Shown in pieces: positions 24,264-32,692 of a DNA stretch of 34,134 nt. Under the pieces are notes generated by a model. That model was not told the DNA's origin, did not search any database, and saw nothing but the letters and a program-made list of their open reading frames with translations. The DNA is taken from positions 1 through 34,134 of the forward strand of contig NZ_JACGVG010000022.1 in assembly GCF_014077095.1 (NCBI RefSeq), given 5' to 3'. Origin of the DNA: Colwellia sp. MB02u-6. GTDB lineage: Bacteria; Pseudomonadota; Gammaproteobacteria; Enterobacterales; Alteromonadaceae. The translations under genes were made by a program, and so were the position numbers. Within the stretch, counting starts at the first letter, position 1. Every line of letters begins with the position of its first letter.

Positions 24264-25856
24264 ATGTTAGCTGCAAACAATATTACCCAACAATTCGGTG
24301 CTAAGCCGTTATTTGAAAACATTTCACAAAAATTTGGAGGCGGAAATCGCTATGGTTTAATCGGTGCCAATGGCTGCGGTAAATCAACCTTTATTAAAAT
24401 TTTAGGTGGTGATTTAGAACAAACCTCGGGTAATGTTAATTTAGATCCAAATGAGCGCATAGGTAAACTTCGTCAAGACCAGTTCGGTTTCGAAGCAACG
24501 TCTGTCGTTGACACCGTTATTATGGGTCATACCAAATTGTGGGCAATAAAAGAACAGCGTGATGAGATTTACGCTTTACCTGAAATGAGTGAAGCAGATG
24601 GTATGCGTGCCGGTGATTTAGAAGCTGAATACGCTGAAATGGATGGTTATAGCGCAGAAAGTCGTGCTGGCGAATTATTAATGGGGGTCGGTATTCCTGT
24701 TGATCAACATTATGGTTTAATGAGTGACGTTGCCCCAGGTTGGAAGTTACGTGTGCTATTAGCACAAGCCTTATTTTCTAATCCTGATATTTTATTACTT
24801 GATGAGCCAACCAACAACTTGGACATTCACACCATTCAATGGTTAGAAGAGACGTTGAACGCACGTGATTCAACCATGATCATCATCTCGCATGATCGTC
24901 ACTTTTTAAATAGTGTTTGCACCCACATGGCTGATTTAGATTATGGTGAATTACGGTTATTTCCGGGTAACTATGACGAATATATGTTGGCGTCTACGCA
25001 AGCTAGAGCGCAATTAATGTCTGACAACGCCAAGAAAAAAGCACAAATTGGTGAACTACAAGCTTTCGTGGCCCGTTTCTCTGCCAATGCTTCAAAAGCA
25101 AAACAAGCAACATCTCGTGCTAAGAAAATTGATAAAATTCAATTGGCCGATGTAAAAGCATCAAGTCGTGTTAACCCGTTTATTCGCTTTGAACAAGACA
25201 AAAAATTATTCCGTAATGCCCTAGTGCTTGAGAGTATGAGCAAAAACTTTGGTGATAATAAGGTCTTAAGCAACCTTAATATGATGATTGAAGTTGGTGA
25301 GCGTGTCGCCATTATTGGACAAAATGGTGTTGGTAAAACCACATTCTTACGCACTCTAATGGGTGAGGCTGAATATCAGCCGACATCAGGTTTATATACT
25401 TGGTCAGAAAACGTTAACATTGGTTACTACGCGCAAGACCATAGTTATGAATTTGAAAATGATATGACTTTATTTGAATGGATGAGCCAATGGCGTCAAC
25501 CTAGCGACGACGAACAAGCCGTTAGGAGTTATTTAGGACGTTTATTATTCTCTGCTGATGACATTAACAAATCAGTAAAAGTACTTTCAGGTGGCGAACA
25601 AGGTCGTATGTTGTTTGGTAAAATCATGATGCAACGTCCAAACATTCTCATTATGGATGAACCAACAAACCATATGGATATGGAATCTATCGAGTCATTA
25701 AACATGGCAATGGAGCAATATGAAGGCACTATTTTGTTCGTTAGTCATGACCGCGAATTTGTCTCAAGCTTAGCGACTCGTATTATCGAATTAACAACCG
25801 GTGGTTACACTGATTTTGCTGGTGGCTACGACGAATATTTAGCGTCACAAGTATAA
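24264..25856 (+). CDS. ybiT: ABC-F family ATPase YbiT
   Basis: YbiT is one of the four E. coli ABC-F proteins. These are ribosome-associated ATPases that act on translation rather than transport. The 530-residue length equals that of E. coli YbiT, and similarity runs end to end. NBD1 has Walker [10 protein letters not shown] (34-42) and Walker [10 protein letters not shown]. Its signature reads VAPGWKLR in place of LSGGQ, as in E. coli YbiT. NBD2 has GQNGVGKTT (352-360), LSGGEQGR and [10 protein letters not shown]. The P-site-interaction linker between them is Lys/Ala/Ser-rich (about 250-310). GGA lies 6 nt before the ATG. A terminator follows at 25882-25924. Confidence 0.96.
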   Translation: MLAANNITQQFGAKPLFENISQKFGGGNRYGLIGANGCGKSTFIKILGGDLEQTSGNVNLDPNERIGKLRQDQFGFEATSVVDTVIMGHTKLWAIKEQRDEIYALPEMSEADGMRAGDLEAEYAEMDGYSAESRAGELLMGVGIPVDQHYGLMSDVAPGWKLRVLLAQALFSNPDILLLDEPTNNLDIHTIQWLEETLNARDSTMIIISHDRHFLNSVCTHMADLDYGELRLFPGNYDEYMLASTQARAQLMSDNAKKKAQIGELQAFVARFSANASKAKQATSRAKKIDKIQLADVKASSRVNPFIRFEQDKKLFRNALVLESMSKNFGDNKVLSNLNMMIEVGERVAIIGQNGVGKTTFLRTLMGEAEYQPTSGLYTWSENVNIGYYAQDHSYEFENDMTLFEWMSQWRQPSDDEQAVRSYLGRLLFSADDINKSVKVLSGGEQGRMLFGKIMMQRPNILIMDEPTNHMDMESIESLNMAMEQYEGTILFVSHDREFVSSLATRIIELTTGGYTDFAGGYDEYLASQV

Positions 25857-25881
25857 ATTAGTCATCTCGGTAAACGCACTG

Positions 25882-25924
25882 TAATAAAGCTATCATGAGT
25901 TAATTTTGATAGCTTTATTATTTT
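25882..25924 (+). terminator. Intrinsic terminator of ybiT
   Basis: TAATAAAGCTATCA (25882-25895) and TGATAGCTTTATTA (25907-25920) are perfect 14-bp arms with an 11-nt loop, followed by TTTT. It lies between ybiT and rlmJ and ends about 30 nt before the rlmJ start, so rlmJ probably has its own promoter or depends on read-through. Confidence 0.8.
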
Positions 25925-25955
25925 AATTGTTATTACGCTATTTTAAGGAGCCATT

Positions 25956-26798
25956 GTGCTCAGTTATCGCCACGCTTTTCATGCCGGAAATTTTGCAGAT
26001 GTTTTAAAACATTCGGTATTAACCTTAATACTAGAATATATGACCCGCAAAGATAAGGGCTTTTATTATATCGATAGTCATTCGGGCGCTGGCATGTATC
26101 AGCTGAGCGACGAATACGCTCAAAAAACTGGTGAATATAAAGAAGGTATTGCTAAATTAATTGAAAATGATGACTTACCCGAAGCTCTGCAGCCCTATGT
26201 TGATTTAGTAAAAAATTTAAATCAGGAAACTGGAGAACTTACACTTTACCCTGGCTCTCCAGGTATTGCTCGCCAGTTTACTCGTCGACAAGATAGCGCA
26301 CATTTATTTGAGTTACACCCGACTGATATTGAACACTTAAAAGTATATAGCCAACGGTGGAATAAGTCTCATGTTAAGCAATCTGACGGTTACCAAGGTG
26401 TGTTAGGTTTAGTGCCGCCGCCAAACCGTCGTGGTGTAGTCTTAATTGACCCACCTTATGAGTTAAAAGAAGACTACTTAAAAGCCGTTCGTACGGTTGT
26501 TAATGCTTATAAAAAATTTGCTACCGGCACTTACATTTTATGGTATCCAGTCGTTAAACGTGAACTTGTTGAACAAATGCAGAATGCTTTTACCAAGAGT
26601 GAAGTTCGTAACTTAATGCAAGTAGAATATTGTCAACATGCAGATACTGAAGAATATGGAATGACCGGCACAGGCTTATTTATTGTTAATCCACCATGGC
26701 AATTAGCTAGCCAGTTAGATGAAGTACTACCCTATTTAAAAACAAAGCTTGGTAATGCTGAAAGTCAGTATAGTGTTAAGCAATTAATTAGCGAATAA
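25956..26798 (+). CDS. rlmJ: 23S rRNA (adenine2030-N6)-methyltransferase
   Basis: RlmJ methylates A2030 of 23S rRNA using SAM. The 280 residues equal the E. coli length. The start LSYRHAFHAGNFADVLKH is typical, IDSHSGAGMY is the SAM-binding motif, and D165PPY (VVLIDPPYE) is the catalytic motif of N6-adenine methyltransferases. The start is GTG at 25956, with AAGGAG about 5 nt upstream. No M-start in frame is better placed. It is 99 nt downstream of ybiT, with a terminator hairpin between. Confidence 0.96.
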   Translation: MLSYRHAFHAGNFADVLKHSVLTLILEYMTRKDKGFYYIDSHSGAGMYQLSDEYAQKTGEYKEGIAKLIENDDLPEALQPYVDLVKNLNQETGELTLYPGSPGIARQFTRRQDSAHLFELHPTDIEHLKVYSQRWNKSHVKQSDGYQGVLGLVPPPNRRGVVLIDPPYELKEDYLKAVRTVVNAYKKFATGTYILWYPVVKRELVEQMQNAFTKSEVRNLMQVEYCQHADTEEYGMTGTGLFIVNPPWQLASQLDEVLPYLKTKLGNAESQYSVKQLISE

Positions 26799-26806
26799 TT
26801 AAAATA

Positions 26807-26865
26807 ACCTGAGCTTTGGCTAAGTATATGTCAGCATCCAACAAATATATTGCCAAATCTCAGGT
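26807..26865. terminator. Long imperfect hairpin after rlmJ
   Basis: ACCTGAGCTTTGGC (26807-26820) and GCCAAATCTCAGGT (26852-26865) pair at 13 of 14 positions around a 31-nt loop. It lies between the convergent rlmJ and the cysteine-rich gene. There is no T-tract. It may end transcripts from either side or be a remnant of an inverted-repeat element. Confidence 0.4.
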
Positions 26866-26881
26866 CATACAGTACAAAAAA

Positions 26882-27340
26882 TCATTGCACCACAATGCGA
26901 GGATCATAAGGGTTAGTTGCACAGCCTTCGACATTTACTTCGTAGTAATAGTCACCTGAATTTTTAATTTTACAACGCACTTCACCATCGCGTTCTGCAC
27001 TATATTCACATCTTTTGAAAGGCGAACCCTCGGTAAAACGAATATCAAATGCATCACCACTAGTTGTTTGCCAAGTAATATTTTTTTCCTTTTTTGAACA
27101 AACACATTCGGGATCATTCTTACAAGGGTTTTTACTCTCTGAGTATAACAATGTACAGTTACTTTCATTGACTGAGGGAGCTACCTTAATTGCGCAATGT
27201 GTTGAGGGGTCAACATGAATGAGCAACTCTTTATCTTTAGCGCTGTTGCTAGCAGCAAAAGCTGCCAAGGAGGTTGTCGCTATTAATAGTATTAAACCGC
27301 TGGTCATGTTTTTCAGTAAGTTGATTTTTTGGCTATTCAT
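26882..27340 (-). CDS. Secreted cysteine-rich protein of unknown function
   Basis: The 152-residue protein has a clear signal peptide (KINLLKNMTSGLILLIATTS, then LAAFAAS) and a mature part with eight cysteines, including the cluster NPCKNDPECVCSKK. Strands with KNITWQTTSGDAFDIRF, SPFKRCEYS, VRCKI and YYYEVNVEGC lead to DPRIVVQ at the end. This looks like a small beta-sandwich secreted domain, probably with disulfides. I do not recognise a named family. The start chosen is ATG 27340, because AAGGA lies 7 nt upstream and the signal peptide then starts normally. An earlier ATG (27376) would overlap the upstream gene. It is 28 nt downstream of the winged-helix/TPR gene on the same strand, so the two are probably co-transcribed. 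Confidence 0.75.
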   Translation of the reverse strand: MNSQKINLLKNMTSGLILLIATTSLAAFAASNSAKDKELLIHVDPSTHCAIKVAPSVNESNCTLLYSESKNPCKNDPECVCSKKEKNITWQTTSGDAFDIRFTEGSPFKRCEYSAERDGEVRCKIKNSGDYYYEVNVEGCATNPYDPRIVVQ

Positions 27341-27368
27341 TGAATTTTCCTTATTCAGGTTAATGGTT

Positions 27369-29810
27369 TCAAACAATTTCTTTTAACCAATGTTTATAGT
27401 CGTAAAACTGAGGATCTGCCAATAAAAGCTGTCGGGGATAGCCGAAAAAAATAGCTTTTTTAATAAATGGCTTCATGTCGTTAACATCAAAGCAGTTAAT
27501 AGCAACTATGGATAAATCATAATAAATATAGGGATCTTGCACATTATTTTTAAGTGCTATGTCTTGATGATCTTTCGCTTGGGTGCATTGGGTTAATTCA
27601 GAATAATAACGAGAAATTTGAGCTTGCAGACTAGAGTCTTTATCATTAATAATGGCATTTTTTTGAGCTAGTTTAAGTCCCTTCTCATAAGCCGACTTAG
27701 CGCTATTTTTTTGGTTTTTCGTATATTTAAATGCATCACCTAAATTCCCCCACACGGTGGGATTTAATGGTGATAGCTCAGCACTTTGCAAGTACATTTC
27801 GGCTGCATTTTCATAACGTTGCATAAAAAAAAGTACTGTACCTAAATTTGAAAAGGTTAACGAGGTTGGTTCAATTGCCAGTGATTTAGACCAAGCGATA
27901 TTGGCTTGTTCAAAATCTAATAACAAGTAATAAACTGCACCTAAAGCATTATAGGCCATAGCCTTATTTTTATTAATTAAAATTACCTTGTTAAACTGGC
28001 TTATCGCTTGTTCATAACGGCCCGAATTAAACAAAAACAAACCGTAATCATAGTAATGGTTCCAATTACCTAGCTCAAGATTAATCGCTTGTTGATATAA
28101 AATTTCAGCCTTATCACTTTGCTCTAATTTTGCGTATAAATCAGCTAATGAAATAAAAACTTCACTGGACTCTGGTTTAATTAGTTTTGCTTTATTTAAG
28201 TGTGTTTCAGCTTTTTCATATTGGCCATTGACACGATAAAGTCTACCAAGTGCTAGTTCTGATTCAAACGATACTATCCGATTACTGGCAATTAATTGAC
28301 AAACATTTAAACCTTTTTCGTATTCCTTTGTATCATTGCTCAGTAAATATTTATCCAAGTAGGTTTGACATAAGGCTGACGAAGCTTGAATAAAATCAGG
28401 GTCCAATTGCAAAGCAATAATAAAAAGTTTTTCTGCTGCGACTAACATATTGATATTTTTTGAATTTCTGTACTTTACCTTACCTTGTAAATAAGCATCA
28501 TAGGCTGCAAAATTCTCTGTTGGCATGGCATTGATGGTGTTGACTGCGTTATCGCCAACGATGAGCAAACGCAATGCATTAGTAATTTTACGAGACAAGT
28601 CACTATAGAGTATAACCAGCTCCTCTATAGAGCCCTCAGATACATCAGACCAAACCTGAAAGCCAGTCACAACATCTGTCATGATAGTGTTAATAATTAA
28701 TACACTGTTGACAACTTTAGAACGCCCTTCTACGATATATTTAACGCCTAAAATATTTTTAATTTCTTCAATGCTTGCTTTAGGTTCTAATGCATTTACA
28801 GCCCTTATTGAAGAAACCTTAAATACAGCTACAGCTTTTAATGTTAATAGATTGACCAGTTCTTCTTGCAAACCTGAAACGAAGTATTGAGGATTATTGT
28901 CTACACCGGTTGCATGAAAAGGCAAGACAGCAACGGCATTTTCAATCACATTAGCAATGGGCGCTTTGTAATCAACAATGACATTAAATGGCTGTAAATT
29001 ACTTTCTCTTTCTATTTTCTCAATAAGATGAGTAGATACGTAATATATAATCAACAATATTATTAATATAAAAAAACTATCAACAGATAGTTGTTGATAA
29101 ATAAATCGGTGGTTTTTATTTGTTTTATGAGCAAACTTTTTTTTTATTTTAAATTCTTTATACCACTGAAAACTAATAACAAGAGGAAAGCCAATAACTA
29201 AAAATAAAGCCCCCACCTTCCCACCCCAATTTGGCACATCAAAAATAGGTAAAATAATTGAGAATACTTGTAATAAAACCCAAGATACCACTAAATATGC
29301 GACACTAGCGTTAATTAAACGGCTACTTTTTAATAATGAAAATGACAATTGCCATTTTTTTTCTGAACCACTAATTTGGTGCACCTGATCAGCGGGGAAC
29401 GGCCAAATGCTATTCACTGACTTTACCGCTGTGGGTAAAAGCATACGATAACCTTTGCGAGGAATAGTTTGGATATATGTCGGACATTCTTTGTGATCAT
29501 CAAGTACATGTCTAATTTCACTGATGACGTGGGTAACATGGGTTTTTGCCGCGTGATTATCACCCCAGGCAAAAGCCAAAATTTGCTCTCGCGAAACAAC
29601 CTCACCATTAGTCGATGATAAATAAAGTAGAACCTCCATCGCTTTAGGTGCTAAGTGGTATCGTTGACCATTTCGAATAACAATGCCTAAATCAGGTTCA
29701 ATCACTAGACTACCTAATTGAAAGCCCTGATGTAGCTCTGCATCTACAACAAAGTGCTCCTTAACCTTGTCTAATGAAACTGTAACTTCTGGTTCATTGC
29801 TCGCTGACAC
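27369..29810 (-). CDS. Membrane-bound winged-helix regulator with periplasmic TPR domain
   Basis: This 813-residue protein combines an OmpR/CadC-type winged helix (about 28-125, ending YIQTIPRKGYRML), three TM helices (about 167-190, 199-216 and 245-262), a FlgO/TolB-N-like domain (about 291-415, AVAVLPFHAT, YFVSGLQEEL and GVKYIVEGRS), and about eight TPR-like repeats (about 440-780). With the N-terminus in the cytoplasm, three helices place the TPR part in the periplasm, as in CadC/ToxR one-component regulators. It probably senses an envelope signal and binds DNA directly. The start is GTG 29810. An in-frame TAG lies just upstream, and GAGG is 10 nt before it. The secreted cysteine-rich gene follows at once and may be its partner or target. 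Two terminator-like hairpins lie in its leader. Confidence 0.85.
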   Translation of the reverse strand: MSASNEPEVTVSLDKVKEHFVVDAELHQGFQLGSLVIEPDLGIVIRNGQRYHLAPKAMEVLLYLSSTNGEVVSREQILAFAWGDNHAAKTHVTHVISEIRHVLDDHKECPTYIQTIPRKGYRMLLPTAVKSVNSIWPFPADQVHQISGSEKKWQLSFSLLKSSRLINASVAYLVVSWVLLQVFSIILPIFDVPNWGGKVGALFLVIGFPLVISFQWYKEFKIKKKFAHKTNKNHRFIYQQLSVDSFFILIILLIIYYVSTHLIEKIERESNLQPFNVIVDYKAPIANVIENAVAVLPFHATGVDNNPQYFVSGLQEELVNLLTLKAVAVFKVSSIRAVNALEPKASIEEIKNILGVKYIVEGRSKVVNSVLIINTIMTDVVTGFQVWSDVSEGSIEELVILYSDLSRKITNALRLLIVGDNAVNTINAMPTENFAAYDAYLQGKVKYRNSKNINMLVAAEKLFIIALQLDPDFIQASSALCQTYLDKYLLSNDTKEYEKGLNVCQLIASNRIVSFESELALGRLYRVNGQYEKAETHLNKAKLIKPESSEVFISLADLYAKLEQSDKAEILYQQAINLELGNWNHYYDYGLFLFNSGRYEQAISQFNKVILINKNKAMAYNALGAVYYLLLDFEQANIAWSKSLAIEPTSLTFSNLGTVLFFMQRYENAAEMYLQSAELSPLNPTVWGNLGDAFKYTKNQKNSAKSAYEKGLKLAQKNAIINDKDSSLQAQISRYYSELTQCTQAKDHQDIALKNNVQDPYIYYDLSIVAINCFDVNDMKPFIKKAIFFGYPRQLLLADPQFYDYKHWLKEIV

Positions 29811-29826
29811 GTGATGCTAGCCTCAC

Positions 29827-29858
29827 AAAAAAGAGCACTACATGCTTTTAGGCACTCT
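29827..29858 (-). terminator. Terminator-like hairpin just before the regulator start codon
   Basis: In minus-strand RNA, AGAGUGC (from 29858-29852) can pair with GUGCUCU (from 29838-29832), including two G-U pairs, with a run of Us following (29827-29831). It ends about 16 nt before the GTG of the winged-helix gene, next to its ribosome site. That position suggests attenuation or occlusion rather than ending a gene. Confidence 0.35.
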
Positions 29859-29905
29859 CTGTAAATATTAGGGTTTAATCAAAATATAAGTATTGTTGAT
29901 ATTAG

Positions 29906-29928
29906 AAAAAATAGCGAGTAGTCGCTAT
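29906..29928 (-). terminator. Second terminator-like hairpin in the spacer upstream of the regulator
   Basis: ATAGCGA (29911-29917) and TCGCTAT (29922-29928) are perfect 7-bp arms with a 4-nt loop. On the minus strand they are followed by six Us (29906-29911). It lies about 95 nt upstream of the regulator start and about 220 nt past the helicase gene. It may back up the helicase terminator or attenuate the regulator. Confidence 0.65.
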
Positions 29929-30070
29929 AATAAAGCCACCTCAGAGCTGATTAAGTTAAGGTTTTTCTGTGGTTATTAACAGATATTTTTTCAAAAAAAA
30001 TCTTTAATTATTACAATACATGGCCAATAATAAATACATAAGTGAATTCAAAATTAAGCACTATAGAAAT

Positions 30071-30114
30071 AAAAAACCCGCTAGACCTTTTTAATATTGA
30101 GGCATAACGGGTTT
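30071..30114 (-). terminator. Terminator of the DEAD-box helicase gene
   Basis: AAACCCG (30074-30080) and CGGGTTT (30108-30114) form the stem, with a possible CCT/AGG inner pair in a 27-nt loop. On the minus strand it is followed by a run of Us. It is 35 nt past the helicase stop codon. Confidence 0.6.
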
Positions 30115-30148
30115 ATAAAAGCTTAATGGTTAAGATAACCGATCAAGA

Positions 30149-31498
30149 TCAATCCACTTCATCTATAGCGGAATTATCAATATCTTGAGGGGTAACTACT
30201 TGCTTACGTTTTAATACCGGTAAATCACCAGCGTCTTCCGCTAAAAAGGTATCCTTAACCGTTTTCTTTGATTTCGGTTTCTTAGCTACCACAACTGACT
30301 TATTGCTATCTTTTGCTTTGCTATCGATTTTCGCTTTCTTCGGTTTAATACCTTTGAACTTAGCTTTTAAGCCATCAACAGTATCAAAAGTCAGCTTTTG
30401 TTGCAAAAATCCTTCTACATTTTTAAAGCTTATCCAGTCTTTAGGTCCAACAAATGAAATAGAGTCACCTGTACTACCTGCGCGGCCAGTGCGACCAATG
30501 CGATGAACAAATTCTTCGGTATGCTTTGGCATATCAAAATTAATAACGTGCGAGACATTAATTAAATCTAATCCGCGAGATGCTAAATCAGTCGTGATCA
30601 GTATTTTTTGCTGCCCTTTACTGAAACCGTCCATTATTTGATTACGTTGACCTTGGTTTAGCTCACCACTTAACGCGACAGCACTTAAGCCTTGCTCAAT
30701 TAATAATGTCGATAACCGGTCGGTATCGGCACGGGTCGCAGTAAATATAATTATTTGCTGGTGATCTTCAGTAGCAATAAAGTGCGCCAGTAGCTTTTCT
30801 TTATGGCTTAAGTTATCACAAAGATAAAAACGCTTAGTAATGTCTTTATGTTCGGTATAGCCACTGCCGATAGCAACACGCTTTGGCTTTTTCAATAATG
30901 CTAAAGCAAAGTCATTAACTTGTGCATGATCTAAAGTCGCAGAAAACAGCAGCGTTTGGCGTTTACGATGATCGGCAGCTTTGTTGATTTGTGATAACTG
31001 ATCGGCAAAGCCTAAGTCTAACATGCGATCGGCTTCATCCAGGATGAGTAATTCTAAACCACTTAAGTGAAAATGCCCTTGCGAAAGGTGGTCGGCTAAA
31101 CGTCCTGGTGTTGCAACAATAAAATGAGGTTCTTTTTCTAAAACTTTAACTTGGTCGTTAAAGTTTTCACCGCCAAGAATAAGCACAGCTTTAAATGCGG
31201 AGCCAGATGTAAACATTCTTAGTTGAGTGAAGACTTGCTTGGCTAATTCGCGAGTAGGCGTTAAAATAAGCACACGTGGATCTCGCTTACTTAACGCTCT
31301 ATTTTTCGACAAGCGCTGCATCGCAGGAATAATAAAGGCTAACGTTTTACCTGAGCCGGTCTTAGATGAAGCAATCAAGTCATGACCTGCCATAGCGGCA
31401 GGAATTGCCTGCTGCTGAATTTCACTAGGCTCACTAAAACCTAAATGTTCCACAGTTGACATTATTTTACTATCCAATCCAAAATCACTAAACTGCAA
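30149..31498 (-). CDS. DEAD-box RNA helicase (SrmB/RhlE-like)
   Basis: The 449-residue protein has the full DEAD-box set: Q motif (FSDFGLDSKI, EPSEIQQQAIP), motif I SSKTGSGKT, Ia PTRELA, Ib TPGRL, II LDEADRM, III FSATL, IV IIFTATR, V TTDLASRGLDL and VI HRIGRTGRAG. A Lys-rich tail (about 378-449) probably binds RNA. Members of this class unwind rRNA during ribosome assembly or help mRNA decay in the cold. The exact subfamily (SrmB or RhlE) is not settled. The start is TTG 31498, with GGAG 7 nt upstream. The first in-frame ATG (residue 13) would cut into the Q motif region. It is the only gene in its unit before the terminator. Confidence 0.93.
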   Translation of the reverse strand: MQFSDFGLDSKIMSTVEHLGFSEPSEIQQQAIPAAMAGHDLIASSKTGSGKTLAFIIPAMQRLSKNRALSKRDPRVLILTPTRELAKQVFTQLRMFTSGSAFKAVLILGGENFNDQVKVLEKEPHFIVATPGRLADHLSQGHFHLSGLELLILDEADRMLDLGFADQLSQINKAADHRKRQTLLFSATLDHAQVNDFALALLKKPKRVAIGSGYTEHKDITKRFYLCDNLSHKEKLLAHFIATEDHQQIIIFTATRADTDRLSTLLIEQGLSAVALSGELNQGQRNQIMDGFSKGQQKILITTDLASRGLDLINVSHVINFDMPKHTEEFVHRIGRTGRAGSTGDSISFVGPKDWISFKNVEGFLQQKLTFDTVDGLKAKFKGIKPKKAKIDSKAKDSNKSVVVAKKPKSKKTVKDTFLAEDAGDLPVLKRKQVVTPQDIDNSAIDEVD

Positions 31499-32005
31499 GC
31501 TTACTCTCCACGTTATTTAACTTATATCTGTTGGACAATATAATTGTTACAGACACATAAAACCAAAAATATAATAGCGCATTATAACCTGTAATTGCCG
31601 ATGTTTAGCCAAACTATTTTGGTTTAAAAAGAAATACTTCTAATCTAGCTGATGATTGCTAGATTAGTTGATTTAAATTCACCTATTAATCGCTCATTTG
31701 TACTAATTCAATACCAAAGATTAAATAAACACATAAGTTCAAAAAAACTTTCCCTTTACCTTAGCTAAAGCAACAGTATATGCAGGTACATATATCGGTT
31801 CTTTAACAAAACGATTAGACTTAATTGATACTTAAAATAATTACAGCTTGCTCAACCGTAAGTCGCTTAACAAAACGATGAAGTTTTGTAGCTTAATGAC
31901 TCAGCTTGTTAGTAAAGTTAAATAAGGTAGAAGATCCGTAGAGGCCTAGTGTGGAATAGCTCAGTAATATTAATTAAGTTAACACTGTTGAATAGAAGTA
32001 AATAA
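31499..32005. other. 507-bp divergent spacer between the helicase and the acetyltransferase
   Basis: No intact gene is seen. A protein-like open stretch without a start codon lies at 31737-31835. TTAACAAAACGAT occurs at 31803-31815 and 31868-31880, and the second copy forms a hairpin ACAAAAC/GTTTTGT near 31870-31889. The promoters of both flanking genes must lie here. Confidence 0.5.
31737..31835 (+). pseudogene. Possible gene remnant without start codon
   Basis: The frame runs open for 32 codons between a TAA (31734-31736) and a TAA (31833-31835). It reads a protein-like peptide containing FPFTLAKATVYAGTYIGSLT and KRLDLIDT. There is no ATG, GTG or TTG at its head, so it cannot be translated as such. 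It may be the 3' end of a decayed gene. I recognise no family, and chance is possible. Confidence 0.2.
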
Positions 32006-32494
32006 ATGAATCCAGATGCTCCCGTCTCGCCATACACAGTTATAAAAGCAGTAAAGACAGATAAAAAAGATATATTGCGCTTTTATAAAAATCAGCAATA
32101 TGCAGCAAGTTTTATCGGACATGATCAATGTTATATTGTCAAAATTGATCAGTGCATTATAGCAAGTGTAATCATATCAGCCGGTCAAAACCCGGAGGAT
32201 TTTTGGCTACTACACGGCTTAGTTACCGACACAGCTCAACGTGGTAAAAATATCGCAAGTTTAATGCTACATGCCATTATTTCTGATAAAAATGAGCGAA
32301 AAAAAGCAAGATATAAGAACATTGTCTGCTTTGCTGATCAGGGATTACAAGCATTTTATTTATCAAATCACTTTATTTGTTATAACACCCGTGACGACAT
32401 AGCTCAGCTACCGATAGAGTTTAAACAACGATTGATGCGTTATCGAGAGAAACAGAAAAACTTACACTGCTTTCGTTGCAGTGTCAGTGATTAA
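32006..32494 (+). CDS. GNAT family N-acetyltransferase
   Basis: The 162-residue protein has the size and fold pattern of GNAT acetyltransferases. DFWLLHGLVTDTAQRGKNIASLML (about 70-93) corresponds to strand 4 and the acetyl-CoA loop (QRGKNIA in place of the usual R/QxxGxG/A). YKNIVCFADQGLQAFYLSNHFI matches the C-terminal motif B with its FY pair. The acyl acceptor is unknown. Two cysteines lie close to the C-terminus (CFRCSVSD). It stands alone between a long spacer and the convergent folD. AGAAG lies about 8 nt before the ATG. Confidence 0.8.
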   Translation: MNPDAPVSPYTVIKAVKTDKKDILRFYKNQQYAASFIGHDQCYIVKIDQCIIASVIISAGQNPEDFWLLHGLVTDTAQRGKNIASLMLHAIISDKNERKKARYKNIVCFADQGLQAFYLSNHFICYNTRDDIAQLPIEFKQRLMRYREKQKNLHCFRCSVSD

Positions 32495-32692
32495 ACCGAG
32501 CGACAGTCAATTGCTATTCTATGCCAATAACCTTATATAGAGAGCTATTTTTACAATTCAAGCTATTTTACTTGCTCTCTTAGCTACCTAAAACCAGCTT
32601 CCTTGAAAATCAGTACAGTTTTAAGATGGCTAAAATTTTTAATAAAATATTAACTTGATTTTACCCCCCCTAATGACTACCAAAAGTAAGCG

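Larger units (their letters stand above)
29811..30148. other. 338-bp spacer with three minus-strand hairpins
   Basis: No gene is seen. The spacer between the helicase stop and the regulator start holds hairpins at 30071-30114, 29906-29928 and 29827-29858, all with A-runs on the left that become U-tracts on the minus strand. The regulator promoter must lie within it. AT-rich sequence at 29870-29905 is the likely place, but no box stands out. Confidence 0.5.
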
